From Ciona intestinalis (lineage: Eukaryota > Chordata > Ascidiacea > Phlebobranchia > Cionidae), in contig NC_020174.2 in assembly GCF_000224145.3 (NCBI RefSeq), positions 5,997,106 through 6,061,105 on the forward strand: a stretch of 64,000 nt of DNA, in the 5' to 3' direction. The stretch's first letter is position 1. Each line of letters begins with the position of its first letter. This document shows, piece by piece, positions 19,791-32,000 of this stretch. The notes beneath the pieces were generated by a model. That model was not told where the DNA came from and made no database searches. It saw only the letters and a list, made by a program, of their open reading frames with translations. The position numbers and the translations under genes are program-made.

Positions 19791-22700
19791 TTACCAGTCT
19801 GCAAGTTTTGGTTTTCCGGGATAAACCAGGTCGCCGCGGTGGTTCATTCTTGGGCTGTTTTCTGAGTAGAACTGCTGGTACCATCTCCGATGTTTAGCGA
19901 GTGCAGATTCCTCCTTTACCAGAACCGGTTGTCGAAAATACGTCTTGTTGTTCCACATCAGTATATCGCGCTCGATCTACGAATGAAAACGTTATTTGGC
20001 GGAAGTCCTATATAGGGTTACAAAGCTTCCTAAAGATACGTCTGCTAATTTACATTTTACGTTTGAAATTAGAAGAATATTGTATATAGTAGGGCGGGGG
20101 AGATGGGACACCTTTTCATTCTATTGTCTAATCCCATTAGGCTGGTGTTAATTGTTAAAACACGATCAGGATATTTGGGAAATTACGTGCCAAAGGTGTC
20201 CCGTCTCCCCATTAACCCTACTATGTCTCTAATAGGCCATGTTACGTATATAGACTGTTATCATTGTTGTTATGTGTAGAATTGCACGTACACAATCGAT
20301 TATATGACTGTTAGGTCGAAAATAGGAATACACGTTTACAGTTGTAAGTTCATGGGTATCAAAGTTGATCTTATCGCCATGTTGAGTCACAGGCATTGCA
20401 CTTATGGGTCCAATTTTATTTTAATGCTTGTTTACCTGCGTGGTTTCCAGCAAGTAAAACGCCTTCGCAATACACACAGGGACCCATGGCGATACATAGA
20501 ACGAGTGTGTAAGTTTTTGCACGAATGGCTCAATTGGTGTGACGTTTTGTAACATGAGTCCTCGAAAGAATGGGGTGCGAACGTGGATATGAACCGCTCC
20601 CGGCCCAATCTGCAAGACAAAGATCATTGTTTCAAACTCTATGAACGCCACTATTCCATTAAGCATAGAATCTTCCTAATATTCAAAGTATAGCACTTTT
20701 ATATATAGTAAGACATATAGTTGTAATTATTTCTTCGAATACAGTAACAAAAATCGGATTAAATAAATCTGCGAAGAGAACGGAATTAGCAGCAATACTA
20801 TAGTAGTTAAAAACGTGTTTTTTTGTATGTGATACTTGCATTTAAAATGCTCTTGTTAGCCGCCATTTTGCAAAAGAGCAAAACGACCCACTTTTCCTGG
20901 CTTACCTGATCTATTTCAAACTCGAGATACAAAAGGGGGATTTTGATGTTGAAAATGCTCAAGTGAATGTTGTCCTTTATGCTCATAGTTGATCGGTGCG
21001 GTTCGTTTGGGTCGGTGGGTGGCTTCCACGAGGCCTAGGTAAAGTAAACATTTGAAATTCTTGCGCAGTTTTGTATATACAGATATTCGTTTGTTTGACT
21101 TTTGGTAACAGTAAAATTTCATAAAAGATGATATTCTGTTACTTCTGCTACCAAGCAAACTCATTTCCTGATGAAGTCTGGTCGGATAGCGTGCGAAACG
21201 TCGGAAATACACTGACTACGTTTTTCATACTAGATGAGCTATTGAAAGATTATTTATAAAGGATGATCTCCACAGAAGTGCGTCGTTATTAAACTTCTCC
21301 ACTTACCCTTATTCCAAGCTATAGTAGGGTGGGGAAAGATGGGAAATCTTGTTCCTCTATTTTTCTCGTTCCCTTTGGTATAGTAAACAAAGAAAACTCA
21401 CATAATCGTAAAACCGTATCCTTACGACTCCCATAGACCGTTGTTATAATTGTTTAAAACACGATCAGGATATTTAGATATTATGTGATAAAGGTGTCCC
21501 ATCTCCCCCCACCCTACTATACCTCTATTAAATAACTAATACCTGTATTACGCTGCATCAGTGACATTTATAATAGTAATTTATGTTGTTTTATATTCTT
21601 ACTAACCTGGATGGAATGAAATATAAGATTGTTCAGCAAAGATTCATTTGTTTTCTCTACGTCACTTCCGATAACTGGTTTGTGCAAATGATCAAGGTGA
21701 CTTATGTCGGCGGCATTTTCCGGAATGTCCTGGAATACAAAATGCAATGATTAAGTACATAACACTTTTTAAATGGTTTGAGAATATGTAGGAATACTAT
21801 GTGTTAACATTTGTTTACAAATGTAAAAATACGAATGTAGCAGGAGGTCTTTTCTTATTCTATTCAATGATAAACAAAGAATATTTCTCACACAACCGTA
21901 GCCCTACAGCTGTAAAACAGCGTTTTTAAATGTTCAAAACAGGATCAAAATAAATATGGGATTCAGGTGCTCCCATATTTTACCCCACAATACTATCAAA
22001 CTGTATTAGTTTAAAGCTACAGGTCGTCGTCCTTACTTGTATATGGGAGTTAATGATGTGTTCCGTCTTGCCAGCGTATTTCAAGGTGTTAATGGTAACG
22101 GAAGAGGGTAATACCCACTTAGGTTCGCCGCCATCACAGTGGTACCATAGATAAGCCATACCATCGACCTCACAACATGACCATTTCTTAACGGACACGA
22201 ATGTGGGTACTGCATATAAAAAGTTAGGTAAAATTCAAAAAATATATAATAGGGGGATGGGGTGTATTTTCATTCTCTTTTTTTCGTCCTATTTGGTAGT
22301 ACACAAAGAATATTTATAAAATTAATGCATATTTTTCCAATTTTAAAGAGCGTTGTTTATTGTTTATTATAAGGAACCCGGGATAGGTTGTATGAGATTG
22401 AGTAACTAACACTGTCCCATCTTACTCAGCACTCCTTGTACATATTTATAAATGGGAAAGTCCGTCACCGGATCAAAAGTAAACAACCGAGGGTTGTATA
22501 TACAAAACACATACTGAGGATCCTTGTACTATATATACAGACTCTTATTGCACGAAACAAAGTTTACACAGAAGTTGAACTTTACTTGTTGATAGTGTAT
22601 TCATGCAATACTCGATCAAAAGTTTCTATATAAGATCTTATCACACTGGGTAATTCCAGGGTTTTAATTAAAAGCCAGTTTCCCGTTAATGCAACGGTTT

Positions 22701-25678
22701 GTTTGTTGATTCTAGCGACTGTTCTTTATTTATCAAAATAGCCCCACCTTGCGGAAATTAAATAATGAATAACGAGTTACATCGCAAGTAACTTTAGGAG
22801 GTACCGTATAATTTTTGGTGCTTTTTTTATATTGTTGTAATGTATGTCTGACAATATAGACATGTCCACAAGTGGCCGCTGGGTTAAAGCAATTGCCGTT
22901 TTTGCCCAAGAATGGTAGCAACATCAAGCTTCGAACCCATAATCTCTGGGTTGAAGGCATGCGTATATACCAACCACTTTTTCATAGCGCGGATAATTTG
23001 TACCTTTCTGTGCGTACGGAACATCCACTAGTTTCCCAGTTTCCCCACTAAACTTCCAACCGTGGAATGGACATTCTAAACAATCAGAGTTCACGACTTT
23101 TCCCCCGGCCGCCATGTTTGCTAACAAATGTGGACAGTATGCATCCAGTGCTCTTAGCAAGCCACGTTTGTTTCTGAACAGGGCCAATTGCTCGCCTGCG
23201 AATGAGAAATGAAAAATTTTAGAAGAAATTGTATGGTAACTTATGTATGATAAGTTTTTTTTGTTAGACGTTTTCGATTTAAAACTAAAACCATCTTCAA
23301 TGATGTAAGAAATAATTTTAAAATGTCGTACGCGATAATAAAACAATTGCAAAAAAATCGAAATTCATACTGAACCGAAATGCATGAACTAATTTCGTTA
23401 TTGGAAAACAGGACTCGCGCACTTACTGCCTCGTCAATTAATTAGTCGAACGTAAAACATTCTACCGAAAACTCCTAAATTGTATTGTCCAAATAAGGCG
23501 ACATACACTCATAGAAACCTACGCCAATAGACCACCAGTGTGTCGCAATAATTCTATGACAAACACAACAACATTCTCAAAAGTAGGTCCGGAATGTGTG
23601 CGGAAGATACAGCTGTGACGACATCGGTTTGATAATTTATCCTGAATTACACACCAGCCTATAGAGCGCTGACGTCACGAAAAGGCCGCGACGATATTGT
23701 GACGTAAACCCCCTTTAATTGTTGGCCAGAGTAAACATTCGGCTACCAATATATGATTAGGATGCTCCCATTAAAAGACGCAACAGAAACAAAGCGATAA
23801 TTAGGCACAAACATAGTACTTATCATCGTTTCGACAAATAACATACTCGAGTTCTTTGTTTTCGACTGACGATGTTGACGGTTATATAAGATAACTCTTG
23901 TGCAATAGCTTTTTTATATACAATATACCAAACAATTGTTGGACTTGTTGTTAAAAACATCTGTTATAAACAATATACATACCGAAAAAATATATGCTTT
24001 TTACTTGGCCTTTTTTGATCCAGGTTGAGTCGGCTACTTTGAACCATCCGTTCGGAAACACTGGCGGAGTGTTGCCTAGTTTTCTGGGAAAAGATTAATA
24101 TCATTGGAACATTGCATTGACGTATAGTTTACACGTTTAGGGTGTGTTGTATACCATCACACCCACAGAGGTAAGTGAATACACAAACAACGGTTGTCCT
24201 ATCACGATATAATTGGCACTTAAGCCGGAATAAAATATTTCCAAAACAGCGTGGAAAATTTCCAAAGGGCTGTGGAAAGTTAGGCTTGGGGGCAGATAAA
24301 GACATTTAAACACAATCTCAAAGATGCTGTTGGACTGTTTACTTGACTGTGAAAATAAAGAGACGCAATTTTCGTTGCAGCTCTGACCGGGCTGCTAAAT
24401 TTAGTCTGCATTACGTAACCGACCGTCTTCAATTGCCACTTGAAAAGTTATATGTTAGTCACTGGTAGGTACGGAGATGGAATTAGAGTTGAATCAGTCA
24501 AGTTGTCATCTTGAACAATGGAAAAGCCCGATTTATTAGCGGAAGACGTGTTTCGATTTACAAAGTGATGGTTACCGAATCTTTGACTCACGATTCGGAC
24601 CGTTTACATTTCTATCAGTCGTATCATGTTTAAATACGAGTGTCATAACCGGGAGGTACGGTGGCTATTACCAGCTTACCAATTCCCCAGTCTTGGTTCG
24701 TTTTGTTTTCACCAGGATTTTCCACGAACGCGTGCGATACGCCTAGTTAACAAGCGTTAGCGGCATGCTAGCGGTGGTAATGTTTGTTTCGAATACTTGT
24801 TAACGATGTTTAGTAAATCATCGAGACACAAAGTCCTTTAGTGCCTTATGTAAGATGCCATTATATTATAAGTGCAAGAACATCACGTTACTGATTGAAT
24901 TGGAATTACCCTCGTTTTTAATGTGAGGCAAACAAACATATTTTAAGTAGAATTTCCAGCTGTGTTAAAAACTTCGCAGACAAGGCGGTCGATTCTCATT
25001 AACACATTGTCGAGTTAGTCTTCCGATTCGCCCAAAATACTTCATTTACGTCAAATTTCAAATCCGCTTCCGTAAACTACGGAGTGTCTATACGTTTTCG
25101 GTGCGGTTTTAAATACGAAGGAAACCCGTGTGCACTGAAACGATTTTCGTGATCTGAACTGTAAACATTATACGAATGTTATTTCCCCTTAAATATAACA
25201 CCTGATAAAAAGCGTCACGGTCTAAATTTTCCATTTTTCCCACCAAGTGTACGGGACAAATAAAAGGTGATATCCATTCATAGCTACGTCTTTGTATAAC
25301 CGTTATGTAACTATATACCTGTATGCCACGATAAACCCGGGCAGACCCCGCGCGTACCGGCACCACTTAAATTGTAATATATTCTAAAATCACGAAGGTT
25401 CAATTGCGGTATAGCTCCACGTATTTATTGCACCGAACATGTAATCTGATGCAAACATACAATCAAATATATAATGCAGTTATTAAGCTTATAACTTACT
25501 TTCGACGTTGCGTGTCCCGTATGTTCTCCTCTCTGGAGACGCTGTGGTCGTGGTGAACGTAACCCACGTCTTCTAACTTCCTACGTAGATCCAACGGAGC
25601 GAAAAGAACTTTGTACAGTTTACTCATCACCAACGCGATTACGATGGCGACAGCCGCGTTGAAAACCACGCGAATCAT
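19791..25678 (-). CDS. nvd: DAF-36/Neverland Rieske oxygenase (cholesterol 7,8-desaturase family), 429 aa
   Basis: Exons: 25500..25678, 23983..24083, 22971..23195, 22037..22209, 21607..21729, 20906..21034, 20436..20609, 19791..19976 (1,290 nt, phase continuous). An N-terminal hydrophobic anchor (about residues 2-28) is followed by the family signature [11 protein letters not shown]. The Rieske [2Fe-2S] ligands are C114-P-H116 and C135-P-F-H138 ([12 protein letters not shown]). The mononuclear iron site is D234-x2-H237-x4-H242 ([10 protein letters not shown]). Other marks are a [10 protein letters not shown] segment, [14 protein letters not shown] and a C-terminal [11 protein letters not shown] region. 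These enzymes introduce the 7,8 double bond into cholesterol, the first step to ecdysteroids or dafachronic acids in ecdysozoans; orthologues exist in Ciona, sea urchin and Xenopus. The length matches C. elegans DAF-36. It acts at a membrane, probably ER. The neighbour DIP2 is divergent. Its physiological product in a tunicate is not known from sequence. Confidence 0.95.
20083..20226 (+). mobile_element. Internally deleted MITE in nvd last intron
   Basis: The left end ATATAGTAGGGCGGGGGAGA runs to TCTAATCCC and then jumps to GGTGTTAATTGTTAAAACAC, losing about 55 bp. Confidence 0.8.
21320..21525 (+). mobile_element. Near-consensus MITE in nvd intron
   Basis: CTATAGTAGGGTGGGGAAAG at the left and CTCCCCCCACCCTACTATAC at the right. 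One of the best-preserved copies in the window. Confidence 0.9.
21850..21992 (+). mobile_element. Degraded MITE copy
   Basis: Right part recognisable: AACAGGATCAAAATAAATAT then CCATATTTTACCCCACAATA. Confidence 0.55.
22245..22440 (+). mobile_element. Diverged MITE copy
   Basis: TAATAGGGGGATGGGGTGTA, TTTGGTAGTACACAAAGAAT and ACTGTCCCATCTTACTCAGC mark the two ends and interior. Confidence 0.7.
22738..22965 (-). mobile_element. tRNA-derived SINE beside nvd exon 3 donor
   Basis: On the minus strand the tRNA-like B box GGGTTCGAAGC is followed by CTACCATTCTTGGGC and CAATTGCTTTAACCCAGCGG, and the element trails off near 22,738. Its 5' end begins about 6-10 nt after the GT of the exon 22971..23195 donor. 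It lies in the same orientation as the gene. Confidence 0.75.
23640..23710. promoter_or_regulatory. TGACGTCA pair in nvd intron 2
   Basis: GCTGACGTCACG and TGTGACGTAAAC within 60 bp, about 2 kb inside the gene. Possible intronic CRE/ATF sites. Confidence 0.3.
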
Positions 25679-25770
25679 GACCGGAAAATGAAAGCTAAAA
25701 ATGAAAGTCGTGGATTCCCGAATTATTGGTCGTGTTTTGTAGAACTCTGTTTGGGTTGTCGCGGCAGACC

Positions 25771-25777
25771 TTTTATA
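25771..25777 (-). promoter_or_regulatory. TATA box of nvd
   Basis: TATAAAA on the minus strand, 93 bp upstream of the ATG; transcription start would be near 25,745. Confidence 0.5.
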
Positions 25778-26717
25778 TACAGTTTATATAAACTAAACCG
25801 TAGTGGTTTTGTTCTTGTATTTACCAGTAACTACTGTATATATATCACACGCGCAGCATAATACAAAGGGCTCATTTTCTCTTATCCAGATAGTTTCTTA
25901 TACGGTGGAAGTTTTTTATGATTAAAACTTTAACTGCTTGTTTTTATCTGGGAACTTTGTAAAATTTGTTAAAAATATTACAAAGTGAGATTAAAAGACA
26001 TGGGAAGCACAGAACAAGGTATAACGAACAAAACAATTGCACCGTTTGTGGAATGCCGAAATCATTCAAGCTTTTCCACAAAACCCCATGTGGTAAAAAA
26101 CCCGAACGTGCATAGTTGTACAAATCACTTGACGCTACTTATTAAGTCGGTAATACTTAAAACCCATAGATATCCATATATGTATGTTAACCGGTGCTAA
26201 ATGCGGGAACCGGTATTTGGCTCTTGATTTCCATTTGACACGAAATATGCGTTGCATATACACTTATCTATTAACAAATCGAATAGGTTGCACCTACCTA
26301 TCATCACATAAACCCATTAGAATGAGAAGTCGCTCCGATGTTATTACCATTACTGTGATATGAATCAGATATTCAATCAGCATTTTCAGACGAATAACAG
26401 TATACGCTATAAATAAAAAGTATCTGCAACTGAAAACGAAAGTTAAACAAAGACAATAAAAGAACAAAAACATTTATATTATATACACGCCTGCTTTAGA
26501 AAAATGCTACCATATATCCCTGACTTGCAAAACCCTTTTGTGGTAAACCGTTCGACAGTGTCCATTTATCTTCACCTGCGTTTTTCTTTAGCGTCGTCCG
26601 TAACCTAACATTAGTTCGATGCAAGCTTAAGCTAAGTGTCGGTTACGAATTACGATCCCCTAAAATTGTTCATTCGTTCGGAGATTAAGAGCAATTTGAG
26701 TCTGTCGTATGTTTTAG

Positions 26718-26743
26718 ATATATATATATATATATATATATAT
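26718..26743. repeat. (AT)n microsatellite
   Basis: About 13 uninterrupted AT units. Confidence 0.9.
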
Positions 26744-29085
26744 GTAAAGTTGCAATATTTTCACGGTTGTAAAAATGCAAACACTCGTAACTATTGGGTA
26801 GAATTCGTGACCTGTCGTTAAGCGACACGACTGCTGTTACAAGCGACTTCCATCACATAAAACTAACTGGGTCCCTAGAGTAAAATTTAGCAGGAACGGC
26901 ACGTGTAACTTTTTCCGCTTATCTCGTAAATTGATTCACGCTTCGTTGCTAGTCAGACAAAACCTGTAGCTTTAGGCTGCCACTAAAAATCATGCAACAT
27001 GTTGTATATATAGATGTCTGCGGGAGGAGGTCCTATGGTGGTGCAAGATTGCCAGTGCGCTGCCTGATCTATGCTAGCATCGCAGTACTTTCCACTGCGA
27101 CTGAGGCGAATGACCCTACTAGTTCCTTATATACCCTTTCGCAGTTCCTGTACCGTATGAGTCATTCGTAGCCGGAAGTCTGATGGTAGTTGCTACCTGA
27201 CTGAGCGGTATTGACGACGCAATAACAGGTAGTCTGTAATCACGGCAGCGACTTGTGATGTCACAGAAGCGCTTAGTCTTCCCTCGCCGGTGCCGCGCGG
27301 CGGTAAAATACGCTATGACCTCATAGTGATAATAAGTAGACCCAAACGTGCTGTTTTTCAGACCATGAGAAAGCTACCTTCTGTTAGGTATTATTCGTTT
27401 AACTAGACTTCTCGTCTAAGCACTTCGTGTATTTTCGTTTTTGTGATAAAACCATACGTATGTATTTTAAAACATTTGCGCACGAGGTGATTAGAGACTC
27501 GTCGGTTCGCAATAGTTCCTGATATAGTCACACCTTTGACGCAAGTCCACATATGTCATATCCTGCCGACCCTGAGAATTCCGTTTATCGGTTTCGTATA
27601 ACCTTGTGATAACAATCTTTATATTAAACAGGGCCTACAGCAATTTATGGATCGGGCGAAATATTGCTTTTTATAGATGCGCAGCAAGATCTAGCACCGG
27701 GACTTTTCTGTTTCAAAACATGCAAAATTTTAGATGCAAACTGAACGGGGATTTTTTCGTGGGGTAATTTTTACCACTACCCTAAACGATTATTTAGCTT
27801 CTTACTGTTTAAAGTCACGCTTGACTTGCAGCTAAATTGAGCAAGAATTTGCGAGCCACTCACTTAAACATGGCAAACAACTGGATAAACTCACGTTCTG
27901 GGTATTTACTGTCAAAAAGATTTATTTTAGGCATACTTAGACAAAGAAATTTAGCAAATGCAACTTTAAGGACAGTGTATGGAAACATGAACCACAAATT
28001 TCTAACAGCCCAAATCAAAATGCTAAACAAATTGCTAAAATGCGTTTTCGTCATTTTTGTATCCAAATAAACAAGATAAGTTAAGTGCTAAAACGAAACA
28101 CGAAATTTTTTACAGCACTTCACAGAATTTTACAGGTGATATTATCAATACACAACATTGCACAAAACCCACCTTTTTTCTGATTTATATCCTTGCTTTC
28201 CTCTTAATCGTGATAACGTCGTTGAATGGCAATCACTTCTATCGCGTTTTTTAGCACTTTTCACTTTTCTTCCACCAAGCACTTACTGGCAGAAAGGATA
28301 AAAAAATATCCGCGAGATGTCTCTTTCGAGTAACCGCTGCCTTTTTCTTAAAACCTTTTTCTCTCTCCCCAAATTACGAGAGCATTTCAAACCAGTTGTT
28401 ACTGAAGTGCCATGTGGACAGGAAAGGCGTGAGTCGGAGGATACGCGTAGTAATTTCCTTTAAAAAACTTTAAAACGCTTAATTACGCTTAATTTAGCCT
28501 CATTTTTTATGTGGTACCGTTTTTATCATAAAACAAGCTGTATTTTCTGCTAAATTATTTTTAACATAATCGTTTAAACAGCGAACAAAGGGTCTGCGCG
28601 CTAGTTTTGTTTTTATCACTCTATTCCTGGAATCGGTGGTACGCCGATAGTCTATATATGGGGCTTCGATACTCCTAGAGAGGGTAGGCTAATGTAGTTA
28701 CCAGTTAAGCGTTACAACAAAGCGTTACAACATTCTTTTTGAACATGTAATATATGTGTATTATACGCGTGCACTTAGTCGGCTATCAACTGTTATTCTA
28801 ATCAGTGTATCAGTAGGTCAATACCCATTTAGAAGCATTACGTGTTTATAATGGTACTTGTCGTTTAACAGGTCTTTCTGCGAATAAATATAAATACATT
28901 GTACTTTATACCTACATGAGATTGACACTGATCCAAGCTGCTTTGACCTGATTTTGTGGAGTATGGACTAAAACTGCAGGTGTCACATTGAAAGAAAATC
29001 AACACAAATCTTAAAAAAGTGTTTACATGCAACTGGTGGTCCCATATTTTAATACTAACTGAAGGCAATACCAGACAGAAGAAAA

Positions 29086-32000
29086 ATGTCAGCAGCATTG
29101 GCGAATATCAACTATTCAGTTCTGCCTTTGGAAGTTCGGGCTAAATTGGCGGAACTCGATATCGAAATATCAGAAGGTAAATATGATAAGCATATAATAT
29201 AGGCTATGTAAGTATTAGTAAATCTTCCAGTACATTACAGAATAGGCTTGTGGAAAGTGTTATAGATTAGTAGTTAGGGGTTATTTATCAGTTAGGAGTG
29301 ACAGGTTTTATGTCTTTCTTCACTAGCACCATGTTTTTTTTGTGAAATTTCAAAAATATTAAATATCAATCACCAAAGTTTTATGATAGATATCATGCTG
29401 TATTACTCATGCTTCATCATGGGCAAAGTTTGTTTACTGTTTACTTTATTATACAACACTAAATTGCTGTGTTTGTTGTGGTTGTGTCTCATTTCTGGAT
29501 GACATTTCTGCTGATATTGCTAGTTAGCTGTAAACTCATCAAAAGTCATAGCATAATACATTAACATTACAGTAAAGGAAATGAAATTCATACTGTAAAC
29601 TGTATTGGTGTCTGAATGTTTGTATTACACATCAAACATATATTTGTTGGTATTATAGTATAATATATCATTCTATATTTGCCAAGTAAAGTATGCATAA
29701 GTTCAACATTAGACACTTTACCATAATACAAATATTTAATAATCTTTACCTAGCAGCAGGTTATTAATAACACCTGTGTTTACAATATTTTCCGTTCTCT
29801 TTTTGATGTAAACTTTTGTGTGTTGGGTGTAAGAATATCTGGATCATCAAATTTATCACATATGACATCATTTCATTTGTCAATTTTCGCTCGAGGGTAT
29901 TTTCTTTGTTTACTACACTGTTGTTCTCAACTTCTCACAGTGCTGTTCTTGTTTACCATTTCTTTTCTATGTAATAGTAATAGGCTTCATATTCGATTTG
30001 CAAAGACAGTAATTGAATCTTAAACTTGGGTTAAATTTTACTATATGAGTATGTTTATTCTCTGCCGATGTTTTGGTATAAACATTTTTGAATATGCTGT
30101 ATCCAGTATGCTTTTTGGTATACAGTACAATGGTAGTTCTGTATTGGAATCATTTTACTACACTGTTGGCACCTATATCTATTAGAGTTCTGTGTAGTCC
30201 AACATAATGGTATATCATAGGGAAGGGTTTTATTCTAATGTTGCTGTGTGGTGTTCACATACCAATTTTAAAAATTGATGCCAGACGTAATTTATCAAAT
30301 TAGGGTGTTTGCCATATTTGGCTAATCATAATTGCAGTCTCTCCTTTGAGAATTCATTCATTTAGAATTTAGATTAACTTCAAGGTACCATAATGACATA
30401 TTAGTTCTTTACTTTTGATTTTCTAATCATGTTGATTGTTGAATATTCTTGTTTAACGTGTCTATATACTTAAATTGTACATAAGATTTTCCAAGGTGCC
30501 ATGTGGCTGCCTAGGCATCCTGCATGTCTGTATTATGGTTTATATAGGTCAGTTAACAAGTGCCAGGCCTACTTCGGAAATCCGTGTTGTTTTCGTATCA
30601 AATTACACTGTAAGCGAGACGTGCTTCTTTTTGTTTTTCGATAACCCCAGCTTTCCTTAGGCAGTTTCCTCCTTGTAGCTTTGGCCTCCCATAACACATG
30701 TAAAGCATGGCATACACGGTATTCACGCGACCAGGGCCAGAGTGCAGCTGTGGTCTTTCAATTGCTTCAAACCGTTGCTGATATCGGACGTAGTTCAGCT
30801 TGTAACGTACGCCTTTTGTTCAGGCTTATCTGGCGTAAGTTCAGAGTATCACCGTCCTCTGGGAATGAGATGGCGGCCGTGGTTTGCCTGCTGGCTGCGT
30901 TTTAATATATGCGCTGCATCCAAAGCTGAATCGCGTGTGTTAAATTGAAGTCGACGCCCTGTTGATATTACGCCAGTTCTTTCATTAAACCCGCTGGAAA
31001 TCGCATTATATTAACTCTACAGAATGAATTCGCACCAAGTTTTCGTTTCGCAAACTTATTTCTCAAAACCCTTGAAATCGTGGTATCTTCATGTAGCGCA
31101 AGTCATAACCCCACAATACAAATAACGACCACAACACGTAAATCACCTCCACATTACGCATAAGAGCCGGATCTCTAAATCAAACCGAATGAGTCGCCCA
31201 CCACATATTGGCTGACTCGCTAGCAGTCTTGAAATTGTTCAAGTAATTTTAACACACCTGTCAAACAATATCCACAATTAGACGTTAAACTTGCTATAAA
31301 ACAATTTTTCAAAATGTTTATTTTAAAATCAGTCAGTGGGCATCGTATAGAAACGTAAATCTTATGCTCCTTCAATTTGTCTCCAGCGATTTTACGATGC
31401 TGTAAACTCTTCGATCGATAACCAATTCACTTTAATAGCACGGACAGTCCTCACTGTGTCTGCGCAAAAGATTGCGCCACTCGTTGGACAATTTGATTTT
31501 TCTGCTTAGTTACAGCGGCGGTAACTACATGCACTCTGAACAATCGATATACTTGTCGTTTTAAACAGAGTGACCAAAATGCCATGTGTTTTACCACGTC
31601 TCTATCGACCTCTCTAGGAGATGTGTAGAGTAGTAAACGTTTTATTTAAATGTAGATTAAAATTAAAATTATGCGTTTTCCGTACCCTCTTTAACTCTAT
31701 AAATGACTGTCGCTGGTTGAAGCGAATGTTGCTGCAACATTCGCTTGTTGCAACATTGTTGCAATTACAATATGTTGTATTTCGTGTTCAAATTAGGATA
31801 CAACCGAATGACTTTTGTTTACCAACACCAAATAACTTCCAGACCGGCTGGTTCGTTAAGGTGGGGCTTGTTGTAGCGTGGAAAATAACAGTTTCCGCTT
31901 TCCCTCGATAATAACCTGCCACCGCGGGTCGTTTAAGTATATTGCTAATCCCTTTGTTTTGCGTTAATCTGCCCACAAGCGTCACCGCCCCGGTTTATTA

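Larger units (their letters stand above)
25679..29085. other. Divergent intergenic region between nvd and DIP2
   Basis: Contains the nvd TATA box near 25,775, an (AT)n microsatellite at 26,718-26,743, and a GC-richer stretch at about 27,020-27,320. No coding exon or transposon was recognised. The DIP2 5' UTR must lie in the last part; no TATA box stands out there. Confidence 0.5.

Noticed and set aside
27020..27320. GC-richer stretch considered as a small nuclear RNA or 5S gene
   Set aside because: It does not match the U1, U4, U5, U6 or 5S core sequences I know, on either strand.
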